Numbered from the stretch's first letter, positions 38,859 to 48,417 are shown. The stretch: DNA of 64,000 nucleotides from DATARH01 sp963746885 (GCA_963746885.1 CAVVDM010000010.1:1-64000), one strand, 5' to 3'. Made by a program: numbers and translations. Notes: a model not told the origin generated them from the letters alone.

Positions 38859-38989
38859 GCCCTCGCCTCCGTGCCGCAGCGCCCCGCCGTATACCGCCGC
38901 AGCATAGCACAGGCGCCGCTGGACATGTTGCCCCACTCCTGTTCCGCCTGTTTTTTGCAGGCGGAGAACCGGATCGGCCGGGTCAAGCG

Positions 38990-39445
38990 CTATTGTGCTG
39001 CAGCGGCTGCAGCGGCTGCAGCGGTCTGCGGCTGTCGCTTGGCGCCGGACTGGCGGTAGAGGGCGCGCTGCTTGGCGCGCCACTGGACGCGCTCGGCGCG
39101 GTCCATCGTTCCGTCGTGATCGGTGTCGATCCGGTCGAAGCGCGCGCGGAACAGGCGGTCTCGTTCGGTGTCCGAGAGACCCGCGAGGTGGTCGTAATAC
39201 GCCTTGACCTGTTCCAGATGCGCCTTGCGCGGGGCTGTGAGGTCGCTCGCGGTGAGTTCCCGCGCGAGCGCGCGGCGGCGGCTTTCGATATGGGTGAGGC
39301 GCCAAGTGCGGTACTGCGCGAAGGTGATCGGGGCGTCGGTCGGCGCCGCCGGCTTTTCCCGGTTGAGCGCGGGTTGGGCAGCCTCGACCGGCAGCCACAG
39401 CGCCGCGGCAATTGCGGCCGAGGCGGCGAGAAGCATCCATCGCAT
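38990..39445 (-). CDS. Secreted EF-hand protein with Ala-rich tail
   Basis: A 151-residue exported protein. The ATG at 39445 has GGAGGAA seven bases upstream and begins a signal peptide (MRWMLLAASAAIAAALWLPV). The mature part is helical and charged (THIESRRRALARELTASDL) and holds one canonical EF-hand loop, DTDHDGTMDRAE, with calcium ligands at positions 1, 3, 5 and 12. The C-terminus is a run of nine alanines encoded partly by a threefold CTGCAGCGG repeat on the + strand. Function unknown; calcium binding is expected from the loop. Confidence 0.78.
   Translation of the reverse strand: MRWMLLAASAAIAAALWLPVEAAQPALNREKPAAPTDAPITFAQYRTWRLTHIESRRRALARELTASDLTAPRKAHLEQVKAYYDHLAGLSDTERDRLFRARFDRIDTDHDGTMDRAERVQWRAKQRALYRQSGAKRQPQTAAAAAAAAAQ
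38998..39024 (+). repeat. Threefold 9-bp tandem repeat in the EF-hand gene
   Basis: CTGCAGCGG occurs three times in direct tandem (38998-39006, 39007-39015, 39016-39024), inside the 3' end of the EF-hand gene. The period keeps the frame and encodes part of a poly-alanine tail on the minus strand, so copy number could vary without breaking the gene. Confidence 0.8.
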
Positions 39446-39530
39446 CGCAGATTCCTCCGGAAAGAAAGCCGGGCGGGCCGACGGGATCGATTGTCGCGAA
39501 AGAACAAACCATGAAAAATCGAATTGAGTC

Positions 39531-39552
39531 AACTCGTGTCGAACTCGTGTCG
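39531..39552 (+). repeat. 11-bp direct repeat upstream of the EF-hand gene
   Basis: AACTCGTGTCG is present twice without a spacer, at 39531-39541 and 39542-39552, about 85 bases upstream of the EF-hand start codon. It lies in an AT-richer stretch and may be a regulator site or a slippage product. It is also near the left border of the accessory stretch ending at the tRNA. Confidence 0.6.
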
Positions 39553-39703
39553 ACGAAATATGTTCGTGCTTCATTCTTGGCGCTAGGCTAGGGCGTTGAG
39601 CGTCCGGCAACTCAAAGAGCGGATCACCGGCGAGGGTGGTAGCGCGGAACGGAATGACCACTTTTTTCTGCCGAGGCGCTCCGGCCAGCGAGGGCCTTTT
39701 TGC

Positions 39704-41182
39704 TCAATCAACGCAGCTCCAAAACGAACTTTTCCTCGCGTGTTCGCGGCGCAGCCGGTCCTCGTAGGCGGCGTGCGGCTCGAACCGGCCGAAGTCAGAG
39801 ATTGCAGACGACAAGCCGGAGCAGTCGAGCAGGTGGCGGGCGGCGTGGCGGTAGCGCGTCGCGCGGCCGGTCCGCAGCGAAAAATCGATCATCGCCCGCA
39901 GCACCAGCGTTGCCGCGAGGGGATACTTGCCGGCCAGCGCTTCGGCGGCGCGCGTCAGGATCTCGTAATGGTCGCCGTCCAACTCGTCAGTGCGTTGCGT
40001 CACAAGCTCGGCCGCCCGGTCCAGCGCCGGCCACGCGACGAGGAACGACAGCGCGTGGAGCAAGCTGCGCGACTGTTGCGCGTAGTCGAGCGCCTTCTTC
40101 TCGGCTTCCATGTCATCGAAATCGGGCAGCCGCTTGAGATAGGCACGGAGATGGCTTGCCGACAGCGAGCGTTCGAAGCACGCCCAGCGCGCGGCCTGGG
40201 CATCGTCGCTGCGCCCCAGCGCATCCAGCACGTCGATACGGGCATCTTCCCATTCGAAGTCCGGCCAATCCCAATGGCTGCTGCGTCGCGGATGCTCGGT
40301 CGTCTCGATGGTCTGCCACGCCTCTTCGGCCCGGCCGGCGGCAAGCAAGCGCCGCGCGATTTCGGCGGCGATTTTCGGGACCTTCCGGGTTTGTTGGTCG
40401 AACTGCTCGATAAACGCGTCAACATCGCCCATCGCGTCGGCGATATCCCGCAGCGCGTGGCGGACCGTGCTGACGCGGGAGCGCTCGGCCATCTCGTCGG
40501 CGTAGATCGGCCCGGAGGACGACCAGCCGATCTTGACGCGATCCTTCTCGGCGGGCTTCGTGACCGGCCGGTTCGACAGATCGATCATCCGCTGCTTCAG
40601 GTGTTCGAGGCCGGTCTGCCCCAGCGCTGGCGCCAAGACGCCGATCAGCCCGTCGAATTGGCCGTAATCGTTGGCGATCAGCGCGTCGAATGCCCGGTCG
40701 GCAAGGGTGGTCGGCGCCGACTTCGCCGCCATCGCAACGTCGCCGATGGCGCTGCAGGCAGCGTGGAAGACGCTGCTCACGATCCCATTGCTGTCGTCGC
40801 AGCGATCAAACACCGACGCGGCCAGGGCCATGAACCGCCAGAGCAGATCGAGCGCCTCCGCCGGATCGCCTTTGGCTACGGTTTCGACAATGGCGCGGCG
40901 CTGGGCCTCAAGGTCATCAGCCAGCGATCGGATGCCTTGCCAGTCGACAAACGACCGCGACCGGGCAATCGTCGCGAGGCGCTTGCGCACTTCCTTCGCA
41001 AGTTCTGCCGGGCTCTGCGCCCCGGCCAGCTCCAGCCGCAAGCGTCGTTTCGCGGCCGCGTTGCCGGTGCTGATCTCGATCAGCAATTCGGCCAGCCGCT
41101 CGGCGCCGAGCGCTTCAAGGTTCTTTACGTTGAGCGCCGTTCTCGCCGCCACTGGTTCCCTCGCACCCGTCCTGCCAACCAT
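39704..41182 (-). CDS. DUF6880-like protein of unknown function
   Basis: A 492-residue soluble, strongly helical protein without a signal peptide or membrane segment. Seen are the N-terminal LEALGAERLAELLIEI and AAAKRRLRLELAG, repeated helical segments with Ala/Leu patterns through the middle (RRLLAAGRAEEAWQTIE), and the C-terminal RREHARKSSFWSCVD. These ends match my recollection of the DUF6880 family, which has no known function. A long open frame on the opposite strand is its shadow. It follows the proline iminopeptidase gene by 34 bases on the same strand. Confidence 0.72.
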   Translation of the reverse strand: MVGRTGAREPVAARTALNVKNLEALGAERLAELLIEISTGNAAAKRRLRLELAGAQSPAELAKEVRKRLATIARSRSFVDWQGIRSLADDLEAQRRAIVETVAKGDPAEALDLLWRFMALAASVFDRCDDSNGIVSSVFHAACSAIGDVAMAAKSAPTTLADRAFDALIANDYGQFDGLIGVLAPALGQTGLEHLKQRMIDLSNRPVTKPAEKDRVKIGWSSSGPIYADEMAERSRVSTVRHALRDIADAMGDVDAFIEQFDQQTRKVPKIAAEIARRLLAAGRAEEAWQTIETTEHPRRSSHWDWPDFEWEDARIDVLDALGRSDDAQAARWACFERSLSASHLRAYLKRLPDFDDMEAEKKALDYAQQSRSLLHALSFLVAWPALDRAAELVTQRTDELDGDHYEILTRAAEALAGKYPLAATLVLRAMIDFSLRTGRATRYRHAARHLLDCSGLSSAISDFGRFEPHAAYEDRLRREHARKSSFWSCVD

Positions 41183-41216
41183 TTGTCAGGCTTCGCCCGG
41201 CGGCGTCGCAGATCTA

Positions 41217-42323
41217 CTACTCACCGCCGCGATCAAATGGGCTCATCGGCGGCAGGTCATTCATGATTGTGCAAAGCCGCGAGTCGGTTTCCGGCTCCAG
41301 GCTGCTGTGCCCAGCCGTAGTGATAAAGTAGTTCACATCGTTATTGCCGACGGCTCGCAAAGACCGCACCAGGGCTTCTGCTTGGTACAAGTGGCACACC
41401 CTGTCGTAACGTCCATGTACGATATGTACGGGGATGTCCTTGATGCGATGAACGTGGTCGAGGATGTAATTGTTGTCGCGGTTTGCCTCGCCGCTGCCCC
41501 CAAGAAACCCACCGTTCATCATGTAGTGGACTAAAACCCTGGCCGCCGTCAGAGCGTATTTGTGATTCGGCTGGCTTTGGCTGTTTTCATCCCGGTTGAG
41601 GCGGCTGGTGCTGCTTTCCCAAGCCACACAGGCCGAAGCGGCTTTCACGGTGCGATCCCGATCCGCCGCGCTCCGCGGCGGCGCCGCAAATATTTTCGCC
41701 AGCCCTTTGACGACATCGCCGCGGTCGTCGACGGGGATTTGCGCGATGAATTGCTGCCACGCCGTCGGGAAATCCAGATAGGTGCCGGGAACCGGCGTCG
41801 CGAGCGCGTTCGCCGCGAAATCGGCCGCGTTGCCCTGAAAGAAATAATCGACATCCGCTCTGCGGCACAAAAACACGCCTCGCAGGATCAGGGTCTGCAC
41901 GGTTTCGGGATACGCGATGGCGTAAGCCAGGGCGAGCGTGCTGCCCCAGCTGCCGCCGAAGACGTGCATCTTGCCGTGGATACCCAACTCCCGCCGCAGC
42001 CGCACCAGGTCGCCGATAAGATGCTCGGTCGTATTGTCGGTAAGGGCTGCCGTTGCGTCGTCGTCGCCGGCACTCGGCGTACTCTTGCCGCAGCCGCGCT
42101 GGTCGAAAAGAATGACTCGGTATCGGTCGGGATTGAAAAAGCGAGCAAACGACTTGTGACTACCCGCTCCCGGCCCACCATGCAGGAACATGACCGGCTC
42201 ACCGTCTCCCGAGCCGTATTCTTCCCAGTAAATCTGGTGTTGTGGATGCTTTTGGACAATCAGATGGCCAGATTTATTGCAGGACGAGTTCGGGTATCCG
42301 GCTTTACTAATTTGGTCTGGCAC
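41217..42323 (-). CDS. pip: Proline iminopeptidase (prolyl aminopeptidase, alpha/beta hydrolase)
   Basis: A cytosolic S33 serine peptidase that removes N-terminal proline. Motifs: IYWEEYG, the oxyanion segment FLHGGPGAGSHKSF, RVILFDQRGCGKSTPSAGD, nucleophile Ser in VFGGSWGSTLALAYA, Asp in VHGRYDRVC and His in TTAGHSSLEPE. The GTG at 42323 gives about 368 residues; the frame stays open to a TTG at 42479, which would overlap the cold-shock remnant. The base composition is unlike its neighbours: bases 41401-41520 have 65 G+C of 120 by hand count, against 47 of 60 in 44041-44100. The gene may have been acquired recently. Confidence 0.85.
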   Translation of the reverse strand: MPDQISKAGYPNSSCNKSGHLIVQKHPQHQIYWEEYGSGDGEPVMFLHGGPGAGSHKSFARFFNPDRYRVILFDQRGCGKSTPSAGDDDATAALTDNTTEHLIGDLVRLRRELGIHGKMHVFGGSWGSTLALAYAIAYPETVQTLILRGVFLCRRADVDYFFQGNAADFAANALATPVPGTYLDFPTAWQQFIAQIPVDDRGDVVKGLAKIFAAPPRSAADRDRTVKAASACVAWESSTSRLNRDENSQSQPNHKYALTAARVLVHYMMNGGFLGGSGEANRDNNYILDHVHRIKDIPVHIVHGRYDRVCHLYQAEALVRSLRAVGNNDVNYFITTAGHSSLEPETDSRLCTIMNDLPPMSPFDRGGE

Positions 42324-42450
42324 AGCAGTCGCCTGGAATTTCGGATTGAACGCATCTACGGAGATAATTCTATACAAGGGTTGCGGCGACGGCGCCAGCC
42401 ACGAGCGCAGCAGAGCGGGTGGCAACCTGCGCCAACCGGCCACCGGCCCG

Positions 42451-42620
42451 CCAGTTTCCGCCGCGGTGAAGTGGTACAACCCAGAAAAAGGTTTCGGCTC
42501 CGTCCAGCTTCCGACCGGTGGCGATGCCTTTCTTCACGTCAGCCTCGTCGAGCGCAGCGGCAACAGCACCGTGCCGCCGGGCGTCGCAACGCTTGACGGT
42601 CGGAGGCGGCGGGACCGAAA
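42451..42620 (+). pseudogene. Cold-shock domain remnant
   Basis: One frame encodes a recognisable cold-shock fold, AVKWYNPEKGFGSVQLPTGG then DAFLHVSLVERSGNSTVPPG, including RNP1 (KGFGSV) and RNP2 (DAFLHVS). After about 42595 the similarity passes into other frames (LTVGGG, then MQNVIS), and no proper start codon or full gene can be built. The 5' side runs into the divergent proline iminopeptidase. It resembles one domain of the two-domain cold-shock proteins common in alphaproteobacteria. I read it as a decayed or truncated copy; nothing else convincing lies between 42620 and the tRNA. Confidence 0.6.
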
Positions 42621-42946
42621 AGCGGCATGCAGAACGTCATCAGCGGCACGGCGCCGGCACCGCGGGCGACGGCGTCTTCGGGGCTTTGGCGGTTGTCGTC
42701 GAGCAACGAGGTGGGCACTGCGTGCCGCAAAGGCGACGATTACGGGGTCAACCTCGCCCCAGAGCGGCGTGCACCGTCGTCGACGCGCGGGGCACGACGA
42801 GGCCGGCGGCGACCGCCGTTGCGCCGGCATCCGCTTGCCTCAGACGCCGTTTGATGCGCTTATGTCACCAACAGCGAACCGGCGGGCCGAAGGGGGTCGA
42901 CTTCTACAACAGGATCAGGTTTCCCAACGGCTTATCGGGAGGTTGG

Positions 42947-43019
<73 letters not shown>

Positions 43020-43149
43020 AACGCTCTCGACAATCGGCGCGCCGATGATGACCCGGCCGGGCTTGGCGGCGGGCGCGCGGACTATGGGGATAGCCCCCTT
43101 CGCTGTCAAGCATCGCCCCCGGATGCGAAATCGCGGTAGGCTGGGTGAG

Positions 43150-43542
43150 ATGACAGAATTCGGTACGAAATACCGCGCCGCCGCACCGGATGCGATCGCC
43201 CCCGACGGCGCCGAGGTGCGCCTGCTGGGCGTCACATCGTTCGGCGGGATGGCAACATTCACGTTGCGGCCGGACACCGTGTCGCGGGCGGTTGTCCATC
43301 GCTCGGTCGAGGAAATCTGGTATATTGTTAGTGGCGTCGGTCGGATGTGGCGCCGATACGGCGAGCGCGAGGAGATCACCGAGCTCGCCGCAGGCGTGTC
43401 GATAACGATCCCGACCGGAACCGCGTTCCAATTCCGCTGCGACGGCGCGGAGCCGCTCGAAGCGGTCGCGGTGACGATGCCGCCTTGGCCGGGCGACGCG
43501 GAGGCCGTGGCGGTTGCCGGAGCGTGGCCGGCGACCCGATAA
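43150..43542 (+). CDS. Small cupin-domain protein
   Basis: A 130-residue single-domain cupin. The ATG at 43150 (MTEFGTKYRAAAPD) fits the family start; earlier in-frame codons lie in the tRNA spacer. Cupin motif 1 is seen around VVHRSVEEIWYIVSGVGRMW and motif 2 around GVSITIPTGTAFQFR, though the canonical His pattern is reduced, so metal binding is uncertain. It is divergent from the tRNA gene and 54 bases upstream of the glycogen phosphorylase start. Function unknown. Confidence 0.78.
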   Translation: MTEFGTKYRAAAPDAIAPDGAEVRLLGVTSFGGMATFTLRPDTVSRAVVHRSVEEIWYIVSGVGRMWRRYGEREEITELAAGVSITIPTGTAFQFRCDGAEPLEAVAVTMPPWPGDAEAVAVAGAWPATR

Positions 43543-43596
43543 GCGGCCGCCACTGGGGTGCAATCGGCACCGCTTTTGCAAGCAAAACTGGACAGC

Positions 43597-46122
43597 ATGC
43601 CCAAGGACATTTCCGAGCCCGGAGTCATTCGCGAGAGCCTCAGCCGGGGCGCTTCGGGGCTGCCGGCGCTGATCGCCGACGCACCGCTCGACGAGGCGGC
43701 GATCGAGGATTTCAAGGCGAGCGTTCTCGGCAAATTGGTGCGGGCGGTCGGCAAGGACGGCGACGCCGCGACCGCGCGCGACTGGTTCGTTGCGACGGCG
43801 CTGGCACTGCGCGACCGCATCATCCATCGCTGGCTCGCGGTCAACCGCGCCAGCCACGCCGAGGGCCGCAAGCACGTCTACTACCTGTCGCTGGAATTCC
43901 TGATCGGCCGGCTGTTTGCCGATGTCGTCGAGAACCTGCGGATGACCGAGACGGTGCGCGCGGCGCTCGGCGATCTTGGGGTCGATCTCGATCGCATGCG
44001 CCGCGCCGAGCCCGACGCCGCGCTCGGCAATGGCGGCCTGGGGCGCCTCGCCGCCTGCCTGATGGAGAGCATGGCGAGCCTCGGGGTGCCGGCCTGCGGC
44101 TATGGCATCCGCTACGATCACGGCCTGTTCCGCCAGGTCATCCGCGACGGCTGGCAGCACGAATATGCCGAGGACTGGTTGTCGTTCGGCAATCCTTGGG
44201 AGTTCGCGCGGCCCGAGGTGGTCTACGACATCCCTTATGGCGGCCGGGTCGAAATGGTCGCTGCCGGCCGGCGGCTGCGGTCGCAGTGGTTTCCCGACGA
44301 GACGATCGAGGCGGTGGCCTATGACACGCCGGTGGTCGGCTGGCGCGGCCGCCACGTCAACCCGCTGCGACTGTGGTCGGCGCGCGCCGTCGATCCGCTG
44401 CGCCTCGAATTGTTCAACGAGGGCGACCATGTCGGCGCGCTGTACGCGCAGGCGCGCGCCGAGGCGATCTCGAAGATCCTCTACCCGAGCGACAGCACGC
44501 TGGCCGGCCGTGAATTGCGGCTACGCCAGGAGTATTTCTTCGTATCGGCGTCGCTGCAGGACATCCTGCGCAGTCACCTGCAATATTACAGCGACATCCC
44601 GTCTTTGCCGGACCGCGCCGCGATCCAGCTTAACGACACGCACCCGAGCATCGCTGTCGCCGAATTGATGCGGCTCCTGCTCGACGTCTACAACCTGCCG
44701 TGGGACATGGCGTGGCACACGACGGTGCGCACCTTCTCCTATACCAACCACACGCTGTTGCCGGAGGCGCTGGAAAGCTGGCCGGTGGCGCTGTTCGAGC
44801 GCGTCCTGCCGCGCCATATCGACATCATCTATCGGATCAACGCGCAGCACCTCGAAACTGCCGGAGAATGCGGCCTCGTCGACGACGATCTGCGCGCCGC
44901 GTTGTCGATCATCGACGAGCGCGGCGGCCGCAACGTGCGGATGGGTCATCTCGCGTTTATCGGCTCGCATCGCATCAACGGCGTCTCGGCGCTGCACACC
45001 GAGTTGATGCGCGAGACCGTGTTTGCCGATCTGCACCGGCTCTATCCCGGGCGGATCGTCAACAAGACCAACGGGATCACCTTCCGCCGCTGGCTGCACC
45101 AGGCTAATCCGGGGCTGACCCGCCTGCTGTGCGAGGTGTGCGGCAGCGAGGTGCTCGACGACACCGCCGCGCTCCCCCGCTTTGCCGAGAATGCCGAAGA
45201 TCCCGCCACGATCCGGCGGCTGTTTGCCGTCAAACGCGCCAACAAGACCGCGCTCAGCCGCTTCATCCATGAGCACATGGGGCTGCCGGTCGATCCGGAC
45301 GCGCTGTTCGACGTGCACATCAAGCGCATTCACGAATACAAGCGGCAGCTGCTCAACCTGCTCGACACGGTGGCGCGCTACCTGGCGATCCGCGCCGATC
45401 CGGGCGCCGGCTGGGTGCCGCGGGTGAAGATTTTCGCCGGCAAGGCGGCGGCCAGCTATGCCCAGGCCAAGCTGATCATAAAACTGGCAAATGACATCGC
45501 CGCGGTCATCAACCACGACCCCGTGACGCGCGACCTCCTGCGCCTCGTCTTTTTGCCGAACTACAATGTCAGCCTGGCCGAGATGATCATTCCGGCGGCC
45601 GACCTGTCGGAGCAGATCTCGACCGCCGGCATGGAAGCCTCGGGCACCGGCAACATGAAGCTGGCGCTCAACGGCGCGCTGACGATCGGCACGCTCGACG
45701 GCGCCAATGTCGAGATCCGCGAGCATGTCGGCGACGAAAACATCTTCATCTTCGGGCTCAAGGCGCACGAAGTCGAGGAGCGCCGGCGGCGGCGCGGCTT
45801 CGATGCGCAGGACGCGATCGCCGCCTCGCCCGAACTGGCCGACGTGATCGACGCGATCGGCGACGGCGATTTTTCGCCGGACGATCTCGGGCGGTTTCGC
45901 TCGCTCGCCGACGGCCTGCGCTACACCGACCCCTATATGACCGCCGCGGATTTCGCCTCCTACCGCGCGGCGCAGGACCGGGTCGATGCGCTGTGGCGGG
46001 AGCCGGCGGCGTGGGGCCGGACGGCCGCCCTCAACATCGCCCGCGTCGGCTGGTTTTCCGCCGACCGCACGATCGCCGAATACGCCGCCGACATCTGGAA
46101 CATCCCGCTGAAGACCGGCTGA
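43597..46122 (+). CDS. glgP: Glycogen/alpha-glucan phosphorylase
   Basis: A PLP-dependent GT35 phosphorylase releasing glucose-1-phosphate from glycogen, about 841 residues from the ATG at 43597 (a GTG lies 13 codons upstream). Seen are HVYYLSLEFLIGRLF, NGGLGRLAACLMESMASLG, YGIRYDHGLFRQ, IQLNDTHPSIAVAELMRLL, HTLLPEALESWP, NKTNGITFRRWL, IHEYKRQLLN and the PLP lysine in EASGTGNMKLALNGA. The protein is complete. No other glycogen gene is in the window. The hydroxyacid oxidase gene converges 8 bases downstream. Confidence 0.95.
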   Translation: MPKDISEPGVIRESLSRGASGLPALIADAPLDEAAIEDFKASVLGKLVRAVGKDGDAATARDWFVATALALRDRIIHRWLAVNRASHAEGRKHVYYLSLEFLIGRLFADVVENLRMTETVRAALGDLGVDLDRMRRAEPDAALGNGGLGRLAACLMESMASLGVPACGYGIRYDHGLFRQVIRDGWQHEYAEDWLSFGNPWEFARPEVVYDIPYGGRVEMVAAGRRLRSQWFPDETIEAVAYDTPVVGWRGRHVNPLRLWSARAVDPLRLELFNEGDHVGALYAQARAEAISKILYPSDSTLAGRELRLRQEYFFVSASLQDILRSHLQYYSDIPSLPDRAAIQLNDTHPSIAVAELMRLLLDVYNLPWDMAWHTTVRTFSYTNHTLLPEALESWPVALFERVLPRHIDIIYRINAQHLETAGECGLVDDDLRAALSIIDERGGRNVRMGHLAFIGSHRINGVSALHTELMRETVFADLHRLYPGRIVNKTNGITFRRWLHQANPGLTRLLCEVCGSEVLDDTAALPRFAENAEDPATIRRLFAVKRANKTALSRFIHEHMGLPVDPDALFDVHIKRIHEYKRQLLNLLDTVARYLAIRADPGAGWVPRVKIFAGKAAASYAQAKLIIKLANDIAAVINHDPVTRDLLRLVFLPNYNVSLAEMIIPAADLSEQISTAGMEASGTGNMKLALNGALTIGTLDGANVEIREHVGDENIFIFGLKAHEVEERRRRRGFDAQDAIAASPELADVIDAIGDGDFSPDDLGRFRSLADGLRYTDPYMTAADFASYRAAQDRVDALWREPAAWGRTAALNIARVGWFSADRTIAEYAADIWNIPLKTG

Positions 46123-46130
46123 GCCGCGCG

Positions 46131-47231
46131 CTAATACGTCTCCTTCGGCAGGTCGAGGTGCGGGAAGGGGCTGTGGACGTGCGGCGCCACGACCTGCCGC
46201 GCCGGCCGGATATAGCTCTTGTCGAGCTCGCCGTAATGGGTGACGCCGAGCAGCGACAGGCAGATGCGGATCTCGTCCTCGAGGATCTCGAACAGCCTGA
46301 CGATCCCCGGGCCGCCGGCAGCGGCGAGGCCGTAGACGTAGAGCCGGCCGACAACGACCGCGTCGGCGCCGAGGATGATCGCTTTGACGACGTCGGTGCC
46401 GCGGGTGATCGAGCCGTCGACAAAGACTTTGGCGCGTCCGCCGACCGCCTCGACAACCTCCGGCAATACGTCGATCGAGCCGACGCCCTGGTCGAGCTGG
46501 CGCCCGCCATGGTTCGAGACGTAAACGCAATCGACCCCGTGATCGACCGCGATCTTGGCGTCCTCGGCCGTGGCGATGCCCTTGATGATGACCGGGATCG
46601 TCGAGAGCCGCTTGATCCGCTCGATGTCGCGCCAGTTGAAGCGCGCCTGGTAGATCCGTGCGTCGCCCGGCCGCACCCGGCGGCGCTCGTGGCGCTTGGC
46701 GATGTCGCGCTCGCGGCGGCTGTAGCTGTCGGTGTCGACGGTCAGGCAGAAGGCGTTGTAGCCGTTGGCGCAGGCGCGCCGCACATGGTCGTCGACCCAG
46801 GCTTCGTCGCCGCGCACGTAAAGCTGAAAGATGCGAAACCCGTCGCCGGCGGCCTCGGCAGTCTTTTCCAACCCGGGATGCGACACCGAGGAGAGGATGA
46901 TGCCGTTGCCGAACTGCGCTGTCGCCGCGGCAACCGTGCCGCCGCCGCCCGGCTCGAAATTTTCGAGTGAGCCAACCGGCGCGCACAATACCGGGATGCG
47001 CAACTTGCGGCCGAACACCTCGCGCGAGCAGTCGACGTTCGACACGTCGCGCAGCACGCGCGGCCGGAAGCCGATCGAATCGAGCGCGAGCCGGTTGCGC
47101 GCCAATGTTGTTTCGGTCTCCGAGGCGCCGATCAGATAGTCCCAGTTGTTGCGGTCGAGGTTCTGGCGGGCGACCTTGACGAACTCGTGCAGGTTCCGGA
47201 AGCGGTATTCGAGATTGTCGTCGTCGGACAT
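46131..47231 (-). CDS. FMN-dependent alpha-hydroxyacid dehydrogenase/oxidase
   Basis: A 366-residue enzyme of the lactate/glycolate oxidase family that oxidises L-2-hydroxyacids with FMN. The ATG at 47231 (MSDDDNLEYRF) is preferred over an in-frame start at 47297. Seen are NVDCSREVFGRKL, the FMN-site lysine in IPVIIKGIATAEDA, and the catalytic His-Arg segment SNHGGRQLDQG followed by VFVDGSITRGTDVVKAI and GADAVVVGR. There is no membrane or cytochrome domain. It is divergent from a D-2-hydroxyacid dehydrogenase (179-base gap), so the pair could act on opposite enantiomers; that is inference. Confidence 0.9.
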   Translation of the reverse strand: MSDDDNLEYRFRNLHEFVKVARQNLDRNNWDYLIGASETETTLARNRLALDSIGFRPRVLRDVSNVDCSREVFGRKLRIPVLCAPVGSLENFEPGGGGTVAAATAQFGNGIILSSVSHPGLEKTAEAAGDGFRIFQLYVRGDEAWVDDHVRRACANGYNAFCLTVDTDSYSRRERDIAKRHERRRVRPGDARIYQARFNWRDIERIKRLSTIPVIIKGIATAEDAKIAVDHGVDCVYVSNHGGRQLDQGVGSIDVLPEVVEAVGGRAKVFVDGSITRGTDVVKAIILGADAVVVGRLYVYGLAAAGGPGIVRLFEILEDEIRICLSLLGVTHYGELDKSYIRPARQVVAPHVHSPFPHLDLPKETY

Positions 47232-47409
47232 CGGCGGCCTCGTCGTTGATCGGGCGAAATGCGGCGGCACCCTAGCCGAGCGGCCGGACAGCAGCAACCG
47301 GCGCCAAGCGATGCCCTGCGCTCGCGACTTTGCACTTGGGCAGGATCACCCGCAGTCGCTACGATATGCCACCGGGAGATGAACCCTAGGCGCAGAGGAG
47401 ACGCAGTAG

Positions 47410-48381
47410 ATGCCACACCGCATTCTGACCCCGACCGGGCATGGCGAGGAAACGCTCGCGATTGCCCACGACTTGATCCCCGACGGCTACGAACTGGTCG
47501 AGGCGGCACACGGCCGCCCCGAATTCTGGGAATTGCTGAAGGACGCCGAATTCTACATCGGCGCCGGCCAGTTCAAGCACGGCCCGGAATTCTACGCGCA
47601 GGCGCCGAAGCTCAAGCTCGTGCAGACGCTGAGTGCCGGCTACAACACCTACGATCTCGAAGCCGCGCGCGCCGCCGGCGTGCCGATCTGCAACAATGGC
47701 GGGGCGAACGCGACCGCGGTCGCCGAGCACGCGATCATGCTGATGCTCGCCGTGTCGCGCAAATTGATCTGGGTGCACGAGGGCGTCGTGTCCGGGCGCT
47801 GGCGCGGCAACGACTTCAATTCGGCGAAGCTCTACGAGCTCGAGGACAAGACGCTCGGCATCGTCGGCCTCGGCAATATCGGCAAGAAGGTTGCCCGCCG
47901 CGCCAAGGCGTTCGACTTGCGAATCCTCTATTACGACATCAACCGCCTGACGGCCGACCAGGAGGACGCGCTCGGCGTGCGGTTTGCGCTGTTCCCCGAG
48001 TTGCTGAAGACCTCCGACATTGTCAGCCTGCACGTGCCGCTCGACATGTCGACGCACAATTTGATCGGCGAGCGCGAATTGTCGCTGATGAAAAAGACGG
48101 CGATCCTGATCAACACCTGCCGCGGCCCGGTGGTCGACGAGGTGGCGCTCTACAAGGCACTGCGCGACGAGGTGATCATGGCCGCCGGCCTTGACGTGAT
48201 GGTCGAGGAGCCGCCGAAACCCGATCACGAGCTGTTCACGCTAAAGAATGCGATCTTCAGCCCGCATTCCGCCGGCCCGACCTGGGACAACCACCCGAAG
48301 CGCTGGCGCAACGCCTTCGACAATTGCCAGCGCGTCGCGCGCGGCCAGAAGCCGTTCTGGATCGTGCCCGAACTGCGCTGA
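47410..48381 (+). CDS. D-2-hydroxyacid dehydrogenase family protein (2)
   Basis: A 323-residue NAD-dependent dehydrogenase. Seen are LVQTLSAGYNTYDLEA, the substrate-loop NNGGANATAVAEHA, Rossmann motif GIVGLGNIGKKVARR, and catalytic residues Arg in NTCRGPVVDE, Glu in MVEEPPKPD and His in FSPHSAGPTWDN. The AGAGGAG site lies about ten bases upstream of the ATG. It is distinct from the paralogue at 31975. It ends in a spacer with two long palindromes before the convergent MaoC gene. Confidence 0.9.
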   Translation: MPHRILTPTGHGEETLAIAHDLIPDGYELVEAAHGRPEFWELLKDAEFYIGAGQFKHGPEFYAQAPKLKLVQTLSAGYNTYDLEAARAAGVPICNNGGANATAVAEHAIMLMLAVSRKLIWVHEGVVSGRWRGNDFNSAKLYELEDKTLGIVGLGNIGKKVARRAKAFDLRILYYDINRLTADQEDALGVRFALFPELLKTSDIVSLHVPLDMSTHNLIGERELSLMKKTAILINTCRGPVVDEVALYKALRDEVIMAAGLDVMVEEPPKPDHELFTLKNAIFSPHSAGPTWDNHPKRWRNAFDNCQRVARGQKPFWIVPELR

Positions 48382-48417
48382 AAACGCGGCGCGGAGAGCC
48401 GCGGGGACGCGGCGGAT

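Noticed and set aside
38943..38965. Hairpin with an internal T6 loop after the EF-hand gene
   Set aside because: The stem is only 8 bp and the T-run lies in the loop, not after the stem, so it is not listed as a terminator.
39596..41266. A 556-codon plus-strand open frame over the DUF6880 gene
   Set aside because: It is antisense to a coherent minus-strand protein, and its composition (Arg/Gly/Asp-rich) is typical of a mirrored frame.
44521..46986. An 821-codon minus-strand open frame across glgP and the hydroxyacid oxidase gene
   Set aside because: It crosses two unrelated genes and shows no domain; it results from high GC content.
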